A DNA stretch of 64,000 nucleotides, taken from Mesostigma viride. Lineage: Eukaryota > Streptophyta > Mesostigmatophyceae > Mesostigmatales > Mesostigmataceae. The notes below the pieces were generated by a model. That model saw only the letters and a program-made list of their open reading frames with translations, had not been told where the DNA came from and did not search any database. Of this stretch, positions 41,601-52,112 are shown piece after piece; within the stretch, counting starts at the first letter, position 1, and each line of letters starts with the position of its first letter. The stretch covers positions 1,852,841 to 1,916,840 of the forward strand of contig RPFO01000082.1 of the NCBI GenBank assembly GCA_009746045.1. Reading direction: 5' to 3'. Made by a program: the position numbers and the translations under genes.

Positions 41601-41919
41601 GGCTCGTGTCGTGGAAGGATTGGCCAATTTGAGGTTCTCGAGGAAGCGACCGAAGGAGAGCAGCCGTGCCTTGCTGCATGCTGCCGTTGTGGTAGTTAAA
41701 ATTGTTGGCGTAATTAGACGCATCCCGCCGGGCGTCAAATGAGCCGGAAACAAAGCTCCTGTCCGCTACGCCTCCAGAAGGTTGCCTACTATCCTTGTTG
41801 CCGCTTCTTTCACCAGCCCTGCCTGCGCTAGGATTATTTTTTTGCGGCTGCCTGGGTTGGTCCAAATCGTAGTCCTCTGCATTTGGATTATCCCAGTCTT
41901 GAAACGGTGGTTCCTTCAT
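37266..41919 (-). CDS. Choline transporter-like (CTL/SLC44 family) membrane protein
   Basis: Exons 39234-41919, 38097-38565 and 37266-37553 join at GT-AG sites in consistent phase (CG|GTAGGT, CTTG|GTGAGC). ATG 41919 (MKEPPFQDWDNPNAEDYDL) is chosen. Residues 1 to ~500 are disordered, with a Gln/Leu-rich coiled-coil block (~185-240) and repeated GTRDM phrases. The membrane part begins with FAILFLLNLCMFVVVGIAAF, then an extracellular loop and closely spaced helices, including the family-typical CFGSLLVPLIATLRG block in exon 2. The family moves choline and related solutes across plasma or organelle membranes. A run of 12 Gs at 40444-40455 puts the disordered and membrane parts in different frames; one base more or less would join them (about 1147 residues). 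The C-terminal residues come from minisatellite sequence. Confidence 0.85.
37861..38043. repeat. 19-bp tandem repeat in CTL intron 2
   Basis: About ten units of AGTACCATATTCCGATTGC, with T/C variation at the GATTGC/GATCGC position, lie between CTL exons 2 and 3. Coding potential here is only apparent. Confidence 0.95.
38597..38832. repeat. (AG)n and (GGTG)n microsatellites in CTL intron 1
   Basis: A (GA)n tract to about 38692 is followed by about 34 units of GGTG. The plus strand is purine- and G-rich with a GGG every four bases, so it can form G-quadruplexes; the transcribed minus strand is (CACC)n then (TC)n. The tract sits near the acceptor of CTL exon 2. Confidence 0.96.
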
Positions 41920-42552
41920 GTTTAGCAGAAATTGCTCACTACACAGGCATTTCAACGGCCTTGCACTCGTGGTGCGAACCGTACACGGGTGCACAGCATC
42001 CGCCGAAATGCCGCCCCATCAGTCAAACGCCGCAAAATTGAGCGATAGCCTTTGCGTTTGCCCACATCAAAGCCATAGCTAGAATTATCTATATTTACAG
42101 TGAGGTAATTAATTGCTATATAGATTACACCCGGCCCTATGTAGGTAGGTAACCCGTAACGGCACGTGCGCTGTGAATACTGAATCGTTTTGGGGAACTA
42201 GCGGCGAGCCTGGTCGAAGTATAAAAATAAAAAATTGCCTTGGACCGAAAGCAACTGCTGCCGTCCATCACAAACGACCGGCTCAGCGTTACGCCGCGTC
42301 GCTCCCTGCCTTCCTCGAGTCTCGAGGCCCTTCGCCTGCAGCTGCAGATTGCAGGAGCGCGCGCAGGTAGAAATGTGCAGGGAGGGGCAATATAAACGCT
42401 GGCCATGCAAATCATGGGTATGGCGGATGCCCAATGCGCGTAAGTCGTTTCCACGGGTAGCCCGTAACAAAGCAGGCCTGTAAAGAACCTCAAGGGTGGA
42501 TGCATTGAGTTTCCTTACTGGTCAATCAGCGTAGCGAGTCGAGCCACTCAGA
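41920..42552. promoter_or_regulatory. Divergent promoter region between CTL and SSNA1
   Basis: 633 bp separate the start codons of two divergently transcribed genes, so both promoters must lie here. An AT-rich patch (42080-42125) is in the middle. I cannot assign a TATA box or transcription-factor site with confidence. Confidence 0.55.
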
Positions 42553-43433
42553 ATGGCTGCGCAAGGGGCTGCACTTCAAAACCATAACAACGAGCTTGTC
42601 AAGTGTATCGAGGATTTGAAGGAGAAACGGGAGGAAATTGCTCGGCAACTCCAAAAAGAGGAGGAGGAAAAGTCAAAGATCCAAAATGACTTGACTATCT
42701 TGACAAAGCGACTATCGCAAATCAATGACAGTCTTGCCAGGAAGGTTGCAGCTCGTAACGAATACGACAAGACTATTCAAGATACGGAAGCAGCATACAT
42801 GAAGGTACTTATGGTGATCTGTAGAGTGTCTGTAGAATTTCAGCACACATCAAGCCCGCTCAGCATCGCGGCTGCTTTAATCCAACGCTATCGTTTTTTC
42901 TGCGCGCAGTTCTCCCTTGCAGGAGGGGTGGAGGGACGGGGTGCATGTAGGAAAGGCAGCCTGTTATTTATCGCGTTTTCTTGGGAGTTCTACTAGCCGA
43001 AGAAGACGGTGGCCACGCCACCTTTTGTGAGTTAGGAATTTGTCCCATGGACCGCGATGTGAGGGCAGTATGTGGATTGGCGTTCACGGTGCCTTCTATC
43101 GGCTAGTTTGAAATATCCTTCGCTTTGCAGATGCCCTCATGTGCTTTTTACGGGGTACACCTCAGTAGATAGTCCCCGCATCCCTACAATCTTGTTCTGT
43201 ACGTCCTATCGTGGTTCTGTATAATTTGTATGTTCCTTGTGCGCGCACATGTGCCCATATGCTGCTGATATGCTCGAAGGTTTGGGGAATTGATCAGATG
43301 CAAATCTGTTTGTCATTTTCTTCTATTGCACTTTCTATGCAATGCGCAGATCCTGGAAAGCTCTCAAACGTTGTTGACGGTGCTCAAGCGGGAAACTGTC
43401 CAAATCCAGAAAAAGAAGCAACTAAGCTCGTAG
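42553..43433 (+). CDS. SSNA1: SSNA1/DIP13-type microtubule-associated coiled-coil protein
   Basis: Exons 42553-42804 and 43350-43433 (AAG|GTACTT ... ATGCGCAG|ATC, phase 0) give 111 residues. The protein is one continuous coiled coil: [19 protein letters not shown] near the start, a [10 protein letters not shown] middle, then [19 protein letters not shown] and [15 protein letters not shown] at the end. These phrases and the length match SSNA1 (NA14) and the Chlamydomonas deflagellation-inducible protein DIP13. The family forms fibrils and stabilises or branches microtubules at basal bodies and axonemes. Its presence suggests the organism makes flagella at some life stage. The gene is intact and divergent from CTL. 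Confidence 0.93.
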
Positions 43434-44257
43434 GCTTGCTTACTTGAATGTGGACGGGAAATGACCCTGAGTGCACGCGTTGACACTGCCTTAAAGTGTT
43501 GGACAATGTTGGTGAAGCATGGTTCTCTGTGTGGGACATTTTGCCGTCAAGGGTCAGCAGCTTTGGTTCGATAGAAAAAAGTTTTTTTTGTCTGATGAGG
43601 CACATCATGAACAGCTGCCTTGGGGTTGCACCTTGCGCATACCCCTAAATCCTTGCTAGTGCCATGGCTCTCCTGAAGTAGGCACTGCTGTGCGTGCTGT
43701 GAACGTTACAGCAGCCGAGTGCTCAGCCCAGGACATGGCCTCGCTGTCTTGCATGTACCTCTGTTCCTGCTTTTGCAAAGTGGGATCACTAACCAGAGGA
43801 CCAAGTTGAGGATATCACTGAGGCAAGTTGAGGATATGTCTATGTGTGGCCTTTTGTAAGAGTGATTATTGCTAGTGCAGTTGGCCCTTGGAGTGCGCTC
43901 CTAATGTGAATTTCAGCCCGTACAATGTTGTCTTTGGCTGGCTGCTTTTCTTCAATCCAAAGGGCAAACATTGTGAGTAACTTATTCATCGTGTAGATCC
44001 TGACAGCCAGGAATCTCTTAGCATTTGAGTCGAGATGGGCATTTAGATAGGTAATGTGAAGCCGAATAAAAGCCAAGCAGTTGCATGACATGTATACATC
44101 CTTAAATTAGATATAATTAATTATGAGCTAGGTCTGTATATGTGAGACCAAGCTACTTAATGTCGGACATATTTCATGCAAGATAAGAAGAGCTTGCACA
44201 GCATTATACTACACACAACCAGGCAGGCCGCATTCTAGCCACGGCGCCGAGCAGCTA
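43434..44257. other. 3' flank of SSNA1, no further gene
   Basis: Likely 3' UTR followed by intergenic sequence; no open frame of interest. A short duplication of a GAGGATAT phrase appears near 43806-43836. It ends where a LINE-family tail begins. Confidence 0.6.
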
Positions 44258-45475
44258 TTAATTAATTAATTAATTAATTAAACTCGTGCTCCCGTTGGGG
44301 AGTCACGGAGCACCGAAGTGCTTTTAATCCCTGCTGTGTGTGCACAACAGGAGAAAGGGCAGAGACCCCCAGTCTCCTTCATGCCTAAAAGGCATGCCAC
44401 AGCTGCAAATTCGGGCAGTGACATTAGCTAAACGGACACGCTAACGATCCGGCAATCTGTGGGTGCAATAAGACCCATGTGAGCAGGCATAACAAGGAGC
44501 GTGCACGCTCCCATGGGCGAGTAAACTGCATGCATGATCATAGCCAAGACGTAGCATGGCTGCACAACAAGGACTAAGCTAAGGCTACATGGCTGGTTGT
44601 GTACCGATCGTTAGCGGTGCACGTGACTATAAGTATGTGGGCACGGCTACTAGGCAAACGTTCTAAGCATGGCTGCATGCCATAGCGCGGCAGTGACTAA
44701 TGGATACAAGCTAGGGCTATTAGCTAGTCTAGCCCGCGGCGGGCGTCCACATCTTGTGGTCTCACGGGACAAGGCGGCTGAGTCCCCCACCAGTCCTGCT
44801 CACCTTCCCCTCCCCTGAGGATAAGCAGCGATTCCTCTCTCGTCGCAAGAGGTTGCACGACCTCACCTGGCCGCTGGACGACGACCTGTCAACCCCCGCT
44901 CAGCAACAGCAGCGACGCGACCTGTGGCCGGAATAGGCTCCGCCATAAGCAGGACCCCCAGAAGCCCATGCAAGGTGTACTGGAGGGGCGGGGACCTGAT
45001 GATCAACCATGCATGTGCAAGATGTGGATGCCCCGGCCCAGCGGGCTAGAATAGCAATAGCCCTAGCTTGTATCCATTGGTAGTCACTGCCGCTCTGGCA
45101 GCCATGCTTAGAATGTCTGCCTAGCTGTGCCAACATGTACTCTAGTCACGTGTCGCTAACGCACGGTACACGTACTGTCAACTGCAGCCATGTAGCCTTA
45201 GCCTAGGTAGTCCTCATACAGCCATGCTACGTCCTGGCTGTGATCAGTTTACTCGCCCACGCTCCTTGTTATGCATGCCTGCTCACATGGGTCTTATTGC
45301 ACCCACAGATTGCCGGATCGTTAGCGTGTCCGTTTAGCTACTAGCGTGCCCGAATGCAGCTGTGGCATGCCTTAGTAGGCATGAAGGAGACTGGGGGTCT
45401 CTGCCCTTTCTCCTGTTGTGCACACACCTCGGTGCTCCGTGACTCCCCAACGGGAGCACGTGTTTAATTAATTAA
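44258..45475. mobile_element. Head-to-head pair of LINE-family 3' ends (palindromic insertion)
   Basis: The left ~500 bp (44258-44757) and the right ~475 bp (45000-45475) are inverted copies of the LINE-family 3' region, each ending outward in CTCCCGTTGGGGAG hairpin sequence and an AATT-type microsatellite. Between them is an ORF1-like piece (LTFPSPEDKQRFLSRRKRL, plus strand). The copies differ by several GCAT-type insertions. Confidence 0.8.
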
Positions 45476-45488
45476 TTATAATTAATCC

Positions 45489-45767
45489 ATGGATGTTTGG
45501 AAACATGGCATGGCAACCTAATGCCGGACTGATAGCTACTAGCTAGATATTTTCGGTGATTTTCCAGTTGCGGGTATTTCCTCGTAAGTGGTGGGAGAGC
45601 GATCGCAGCAATTATGCTCACCATGCACTATAGCTAGACACTCCCGGCCATGCATGCAGGTAGGCTGGAAACACACACCCTGATAAAGCAAGTTGTTTCC
45701 AGGCCCACCGTCTAGGTCATCTAGTCACGCTCTTCACGTATGCATGCCGGCCATCCATAGTTTCAAT
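45489..45767 (+). mobile_element. Penelope-like 3' tail fragment, part 1
   Basis: A diverged copy of 22723-22955 with landmarks GCGGGTATTTCCTCGTAA, GGGAGAGCGATCGCAGCA and GGTCATCTAGTC. It is interrupted at TTTCAAT by the LINE at 45768 and resumes at 49496. Confidence 0.8.
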
Positions 45768-47182
45768 TAATTAATTATTTAGACTCGTGCTCCCGTTGGG
45801 GAGTCACGGAGCATTAACCCCAATGGATGGATGGGTGGGTGCAAACAGTCCTACCGGTCTAATCTATCTACATCGGCTACATACTACATCTATCTAACAG
45901 CATTCTAACTACAACATCTATCTAGGCAGCCGCACGCTGCCCTAGGGGAGCTATCTGGCGTGCCTCCCACGGGATTGCACTCGCGGGCGCTTCCCCACTG
46001 GGGGGGGCTCGTTGTCCTCTATGACCTGGGCCCACTTGGCCTTGTCCATCATCTTCTTCCAAATCACAGAGAGGCCTAGGCCCCCCATGTCCTCTACTAG
46101 CTGTTCTTGGAAGGTGCGGGCCTTGCGGCGTCTAACATCACTGGGCCCAGCCCACGTCAGGAGGTGCCGGCCAGGCTGGGCTGGTCGCAGTCCTGCGGGG
46201 GGGCCACGTGAGGTGTCTACCTGGTTGGTGCGAGCTAGGTGCCCTACTAGCGCTGCAGGCGTCGTTGCTTAATGGTGCTGGTGATATAGGGCATGCCCTG
46301 GTACAGGTCCTCATTGCGGACATGAGCAGCATATCCTACTCTGAAAATGGAACGCAGCATGCTGGTGACCGCGCCGTCCAGCTTGCGGGCCAGGTTGGCG
46401 GTGAGGGTCCACGTCTCGGCCCCATACGTGAGAACAGGAAGGACGAGGACCTTGAACAGGTCCTGTTTCTCGATCTTGCCCAGGGGCTTGCGCCACAGGG
46501 CCCGGTACTGGCGTAAAGCGTGCCAGGCGAGGGAGATGCGATGGTCCACATCGACCTCGCAGCTGGGGAGCAGGCTGCCTAGCAGCTTAACGCGGTCCCG
46601 ATACAGGACTCGAGGAGAGCCGTCTAGGAGATAGAGGGGCGGCGGTGAGTTGGTGAGCCCAACCGCCAGGGCCTCTGTCTTCTTGCTGACCTCAAGCCCC
46701 ACTGCACGGGCCTCGAGAGCCAGGCAGTCAAGCCATGTCTGCACGTGCTCAGTGTCCTCGAAGAGGGTGGTGTCGTCTGCGTAGATGATGTCTGCCAGCC
46801 GAATCTCCGTGTCCGCACCGCCATGCCAGAATTTGTTAGCAACCTGCACTCCTGGTTCCCTGCCCACGATGCAGGCAAATCGCTTGCGCGCCTGAATCAT
46901 TACGTATTCGACAACAATAATGAACAGGTAGGGCGACAGCACGCAGCCCTGCCACACACCCTTCTGTAAAGGGCATGGGGGCGTGGTCCCGTAAGAAGTG
47001 CGCACCGAAGTGGTGGACCCTTCATACAGGTTGCGGATGACAGCAATTAATCAGGGGGCGGGGGATCCGGAACAACTCGAGGATGTCCCAAAGCGCAGGC
47101 CAGAAAACCGAATCGAAGGCTTTGATGAAGTCCACCAGCACAATTAGGTGCAAAGGGGTAGTTTCAATGGGGTGCAAAGGGG
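45768..47182 (-). mobile_element. 5'-truncated LINE with target-site duplication
   Basis: On the minus strand it starts inside the reverse transcriptase, ends with the CTCCCCAACGGGAG hairpin and has an AATT-type tail at 45768. TAGTTTCAAT flanks it (45758-45767 and 47183-47192). The 5' junction also has a 24-bp tandem duplication (GGTGCAAAGGGGTAGTTTCA type). Confidence 0.82.
45960..47150 (-). pseudogene. LINE reverse transcriptase fragment
   Basis: RT blocks on the minus strand are VLVDFIKAFDSVFW (motif A), QGCVLSPYLFIIVVEYV (B), IIYADDTTLF (C, YADD), KTEALAVG (D), VKLLGSLLPS (E) and VLPVLTYGAETW (thumb), then a GRPPA-like C-terminal tail. The spacing is that of non-LTR retrotransposons. The frame breaks near 47045, where four extra bases (AATT/TTAA) separate RPLI from AVIRNLYEG-type sequence, so this copy is dead. 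The endonuclease part is missing because the copy is truncated. Confidence 0.85.
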
Positions 47183-47195
47183 TAGTTTCAATTAA

Positions 47196-49491
47196 GGGGA
47201 CGGGACATGCCCGAATTTTTTGGCGCCAAAAAATTCGCGCCGGTACCTAAGGTCATAAATTTCACGTGCACGGTGCGCGCACCCCTTGCGGAAGTGGCCA
47301 TGGCGACTGCGTTCAGGCGAAACTACCACACTAGGGCAGGCGAAATGCAAAAATTTTACTCGAATCTAAAAGACGATGAGTTTATGATGTTAGTTTGTGG
47401 CGGAAATCAGCTGGTTTACAATACCGCTGTTGTTTTTTTATGCCATCGGCATGGGGGGTAATCTTAATTTTTTGGTCGCGCGGAATGAAATAGAATTCAT
47501 GATAGCGGCTGTAAAATCGCGGTTTTGGGGGTTGATCTGACCGTGAAGTAGGCGGTTGCATCGAATTCTAAACCGGTTAACCGAGCTGGTGCTTTTTGCC
47601 AGATTTTCGGCCATTATCGGTAAGTAATTGTTCAGACCTGCGCAGTGCGTGTCTGACCTGTCCATGGAATAACGGCTGTTGTTGCGCGCCTGGGCGAGGG
47701 ATTAACGAGGGCGAGTTACAGATTTGTCGCGAATGTTATCTGCTATCAGTGCTTTCTTCTATGAGCTCATCGTTCGATTTTTTTTGCGTTCTTTTTGGGC
47801 AGTTTCCGCCAGCTAGCTCGCCGTCGCTTGCCGTTGTGTTGTCGACTACCTGGCAGCTTTAGATTGTTTTCGTTGATGTCGTGATCAGGGCCGCTTCAGT
47901 CGCAGCCTATAGCTCTTCGGGAAGGTATACGGCATTTCATAAAACGTGTTCTGGCAAGGATGTTGTGCGTATGGACGCTTCTTGTTGTTTGAGAGTGACG
48001 CACCCTCTCTTTGCAGGCCGCAGCGGCATCACAGCGCTCATGCGCTGAAGGGCCGCCAATGGTTTCTTTGCATTTTATCGTGCAGGGATGGAAGTGTTTT
48101 AGTGATGATGATGTTGGAGATATTGCATTTGTGTGACTGCATGTAGATAGCCGGCACCAATGGTTGTTTGAGCTTTCCTTTGTTATGATGATGTGACAAG
48201 ACTACAATGTGCTGAGCCAACCATGGTCAATGACATGCATGACTGCATGCAAGCTATATATACCATGTTCCTACTTGGTTCCTTGTTGCCCTCCATAGTC
48301 CCAGTTTGTCATCCATGCCGGGCAGGACAGTTTAGGAGGTGTTGTTGAGCTGATTAGCTTGGTTGGCATCAACCTTACTCTCTAACCTGGGAGAAACATA
48401 TGAAATGCTGCTTAGGCATGTTAGGGCTACCATCGTCAAGGCTATGAACATATTTACAAGGCTGGCCATGCTGGAGGGATGATGAAGACATATGAGGTGC
48501 GTGGCCACCCCTTTGTACATTGTAAACATACTCAGCATGGTTTTGGTGCATGTTGGATGGCATATGAAGTGGCACTGTGGGGTTACTAACTTACTGAGTG
48601 GTCCTTAGCGCCTTGTCAGGTGGTCATATAGGAAACCCATCAACTTGAGTAGTTCTTGTCACAATGACCCCCCACGTTGAGCATGCGTTGCCGTCAGCGT
48701 GCAAGAGTTAATTATGTGTGCTTTGGTCAGTTTGCAGATGTCTTTGATGAAAAAGGAGGTGCTAGTGTGGCTGAATGGTTACTATAATTTCCTTGTAGTG
48801 TCTACATGGGTGGCCGTCTTGGAATGGTTGTAACTTGGGCAGCTCTTGTCAGAACGTCGTCAAACCTTGAACATAGGAGGTACCATATGTGCAGAGGATG
48901 GTTGTATGCGGTTTGGCCAGTTTTCACGTGGCTTAGATGTATAAAGGGGTGTTAGTGTGGTTAAATACTAGCTAAAACCTCCGTCAGCGTCATCACAGGT
49001 GGTGATCTAGGAATATCAATCAAATAGGGCTGCGCTTGTCAGAATGACCTGAAAATTTGGGGCTGCATGTCCCCCAACCTCTAGTATTTGGGAATATATG
49101 ATTTGGCATTATTCCATGTGTTTATGATTTGATTTATTTTTTTTAATTAAAAAAGTACCCTTTTTGCGGGAAAATCCATCAATGTGTCTAAACGTGATTA
49201 TTCTGGGCTCAAAATTAGGCAGACTTTCTTAAAAGTCAGGGAGCTATATGGGAATATGTGATTTGGTCCCAATATGTTTGCCCACTGGGCACCTAGGAAA
49301 AATGTGACTAAAATAGCGTCTTTTTCTATTTTTAGCGCGTTACCGGTGTATGGTGGGGGCTAGTACCCCCCCCAAGTGGCTGGAAAATATTTTTTAAATC
49401 ATATTTATGGTCCCCTTGATCATCTTTGGATTTTTAGCACATGCATAGGTATGGTTTCCAGAAAAGTGCCCTTTAGGCATGTCCCCTCCCC
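47196..49491. mobile_element. TTAA-flanked DNA element with 16-bp inverted termini, non-autonomous
   Basis: Left end GGGGACGGGACATGCC and right end GGCATGTCCCCTCCCC are inverted repeats with one mismatch, flanked by TTAA at 47192-47195 and 49492-49495. The 2.3-kb interior has no transposase. TTAA duplications are made by piggyBac and Kolobok superfamilies; G-starting ends fit Kolobok better, but this is not decided. Confidence 0.8.
48590..49060. repeat. Degenerate internal repeats in the TTAA element
   Basis: Two to three ~190-bp units share GGTGTTAGTGTGG / GGTGCTAGTGTGG, CAGCTCTTGTCAGAA-like and GTGGTC-type phrases. Strong divergence suggests an old internal duplication. Confidence 0.55.
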
Positions 49492-49495
49492 TTAA

Positions 49496-49775
49496 TGAGC
49501 AAGGCTACACATTTCCATCTCCATTCATATTCATCATCCTGATCGAACGACTCCATTACAATGCGAGAACACTTCATTTGGGCCCCGGACTCGAAAACAC
49601 TATGGGGTTGAAAACACTCTTTGCAAGTCAGTCAACTGATCCATATCCATTCATATTCATCATCCTGAAGGACTCGAAAACGCGCAACAGATAATTAACG
49701 GCAGGCTCACTGAGCTAGGTACCCCGTACCATGCATGGTCCGGATTCTCCCGATTTCTGGCCTGCGCTGGTAGAT
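49496..49775 (+). mobile_element. Penelope-like 3' tail fragment, part 2
   Basis: Continues part 1: ACACATTTCCATC, TTCATCATCCTGA, GACTCGAAAACGCG and GTCCGGATTCTCCCGATTTC match 22965-23090. Between parts 1 and 2 sit the LINE and the TTAA element, and removing both restores collinearity with the intact tail. Confidence 0.8.
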
Positions 49776-49810
49776 ATACTAGCACATATGTAGCTACTAA
49801 GAGGGGGATT

Positions 49811-51016
49811 TAATTAAACTTGTGCTCCCGTCATATATACGGGGAGTCACGGATCGAGCACCGGAGTGCTTTTAATCCCTAGCTGTTGTATGTGCACTAC
49901 AGGAAGAAAGGGCAGAGACCCCCTTTCTCCTTCATGCCAGATCGAGGCATGCCACAGCAGCAATATATGGGACAGGATAGACGATCCGGCAAGTTCTGTG
50001 GGTGCAATAAGTTATAAGACCCATGTGATGTGAGCTTATCGTAACAAGGAGCGTGGGCAAGTAATCTGATCGATCATAGCCAGGACGTACATAGCATGGT
50101 AGCTCAGCCAGGTTGTACGGTACCTAGCTAGGGCTAAGCTAAGCTAGGCTAAGGCTGGTTGTGTACGTACCGTGCGTTAGCGGTGCATGCACGTGACTAT
50201 GTATGGTGGCACGGCTATAGGCAAACATATTTCTAGGTGCATGCATGGCTGCCATGGTGGCAGTGACTACCAATGATCTATAAGCTAGGGCTATATTCTA
50301 GCCCGCTGGGGGCGTCCACATCTTGTGGTTGATCATCAGGTCCGCGCCCGTCCAGTACACCTTGCATGGGCTTCTGGGCCGGTCCTGCTTCAATGTGGCG
50401 GCTCCAGGTATTCAGGCCACATATGTATGTCGATCGCGTCGATCGCTGCTGCTGCTGAGCGGGGGTCAGGTCGTCGTCCAGCGTCCAGGTGAGGTCGTGC
50501 AACCTCTTGCGACGATCGAGAGAGGAACCGCTGCTTGTCCTATATAGCTCAGGGGAGGGAAAGGTGAGCAGGACCGTGACCAGTGGGGGAGCCACCTTGT
50601 CCCGTGAGTGGCCGGGGAAGGCGGTGGCACCCGCGCAGCTAGTTCTACCTCACCTACCAAGCCCATGAGGGTAAGAAGCTGGTCCTTGAGCTCGTTGGCA
50701 AGGGTGGTTGACGTCTCTGACCTGGCTTCTGCAGGGGAAGCGACGCAGCACCTCTCGGCATTTGCGGCGAGTGCGGTCGGTGGCCTCGATCCCGTTGTTC
50801 GGCCCTTGCGGTGGTCCTCCATGTGGAGTTTCGTGGCGATGGCGTCAGTGGTTGAGGCGGTCGCTGACCGCATCAGGTCCGCATAGAGGATCAAGAGCGG
50901 TGGGAGGTCGCCAGCATCCTGCCGGGGTGGCTGGGATGCGATGGTGGCCGTCCGTTCCGCTATATCCAATGGGGACCAGGCTGTCTGGCCAGGGCCTCGG
51001 TGTGGGCGGTGCATGA
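49811..51016 (-). mobile_element. LINE-family copy with ORF1 remnant
   Basis: The minus strand ends with the hairpin tail and TTTAATTAAA-type sequence at 49811. Upstream is an ORF1-like remnant (50595-50278: RRKRLHDLTWTLDDDLTPAQ) and a preceding coiled region. Relative to sibling copies it has inserted GATC, TATATA and CATATG-type blocks, which break the frame. Confidence 0.7.
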
Positions 51017-52112
51017 TATGGCTTCAAGCTTCTTCATGAGCATGCCGCACTTTCCCTCCACCCATGGGTGCGCTGCGACGCCCACGACATCACCCAGATT
51101 GGCTACGCTGGCCTCAGGAGCCTCCTGCACGAGCGCAGACGGGCAGCCACAGCTGCCAGCTGCAGCATCCCCGCAGAGCAGCACCTCCCCCAGCACGGAC
51201 TCCATCCGAGCTGCAGTGGCGGAGCAGCTGGCGCCGATGGCTGAGCAGCTCGCCGCCCTGAACGCGCCTGACGGCCCACTCAACACTCTCTCGGCCAAGG
51301 TCAACAACATTGAAGCCAGAGTCGCCCTTAAGCTCCAGCCTCAGTTTACTGCTACCCAATTAGAGCACATTGCCACCAAAGTTTCCGAGGCCACAGCCAC
51401 TGTGACCACCCGCCTTAACCAGGTGGAAGGCTGAGTCGGCCAAGGCACCGTGAAACTTGAGGCAGTTGCTGCCAAGGTAGACGCCCTGGCCACGCAGGTC
51501 CCCGAGATCGCCGAGCGAACGGCCACCATCGCCGCCCAACCTGCTGGTAGGGCTAGCGATGACCCCTCGACTCGCGCCTCCTGGGCGGACCTGCTCAAGA
51601 GCCAGGCGTCCTCTACCACGACCGCCATCACCACCAAGCTCCAGGAGCTGGAAGACACGCGCCGCGAGGCCGCTGACCGCGACCGTCGCCGCTGCCGGGT
51701 CATCCTCAGGCGCTTCGACATGCCGCCGGAGGAGACCCCAGACTCTCTTCTAGCTCGACGAGCTGAAGAAACCTGAGCTCTTGGCGTGCATGCAGCTGCC
51801 AGGTGCGATACTGCAGGGCGCCTATACCGCCTGCCCCATCCACGGGCCAAGGCTGGGCCCCCTCCAGTGGTCCTCACCTTCAGCGACATCACAGCCCGAG
51901 TTCGGTTTCTCTCTCGCCGCAAGAAGCTGGTGAACACCTTCTGGTCGCTTGACGACGACCTGACGCCAGCCCAGCAGCAGCAACGCCGCGATCAGTGGCC
52001 CGACTACATCCGCCACAAGACCAACCCCGAGAAGCCCCAAGTGTACTGGCGGGGTGGGGACCTCTATGTCAACAAGAAACTGTGGAAGCCCCCCCGGGCC
52101 CCCCCGGGATAG
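51000..52112 (+). pseudogene. LINE ORF1-like protein, interrupted by stops
   Basis: Three consecutive blocks share one theme: an Ala-rich coiled coil (VAEQLAPMAEQLAALNAPDG, LNTLSAKVNNIEA, about 51200-51434), a second coil with an RRM-like CRVILRRFDMPPEETP, and after 51786 VVLTFSDITARVRFLSRRKK with SLDDDLTPAQQQQRR and a VYWRGGDLYVNKKLW end. This is the coiled coil, RNA-binding, C-terminal order of L1-type ORF1 proteins, which coat the element RNA. In-frame stops near 51432 and 51774 break it. The end of the frame is copied at 12972-13156. Confidence 0.7.

Noticed and set aside
47207-47461. 84-codon open frame inside the TTAA element
   Set aside because: It starts within the terminal region, has no recognised motif and no splice or homolog support; probably chance.
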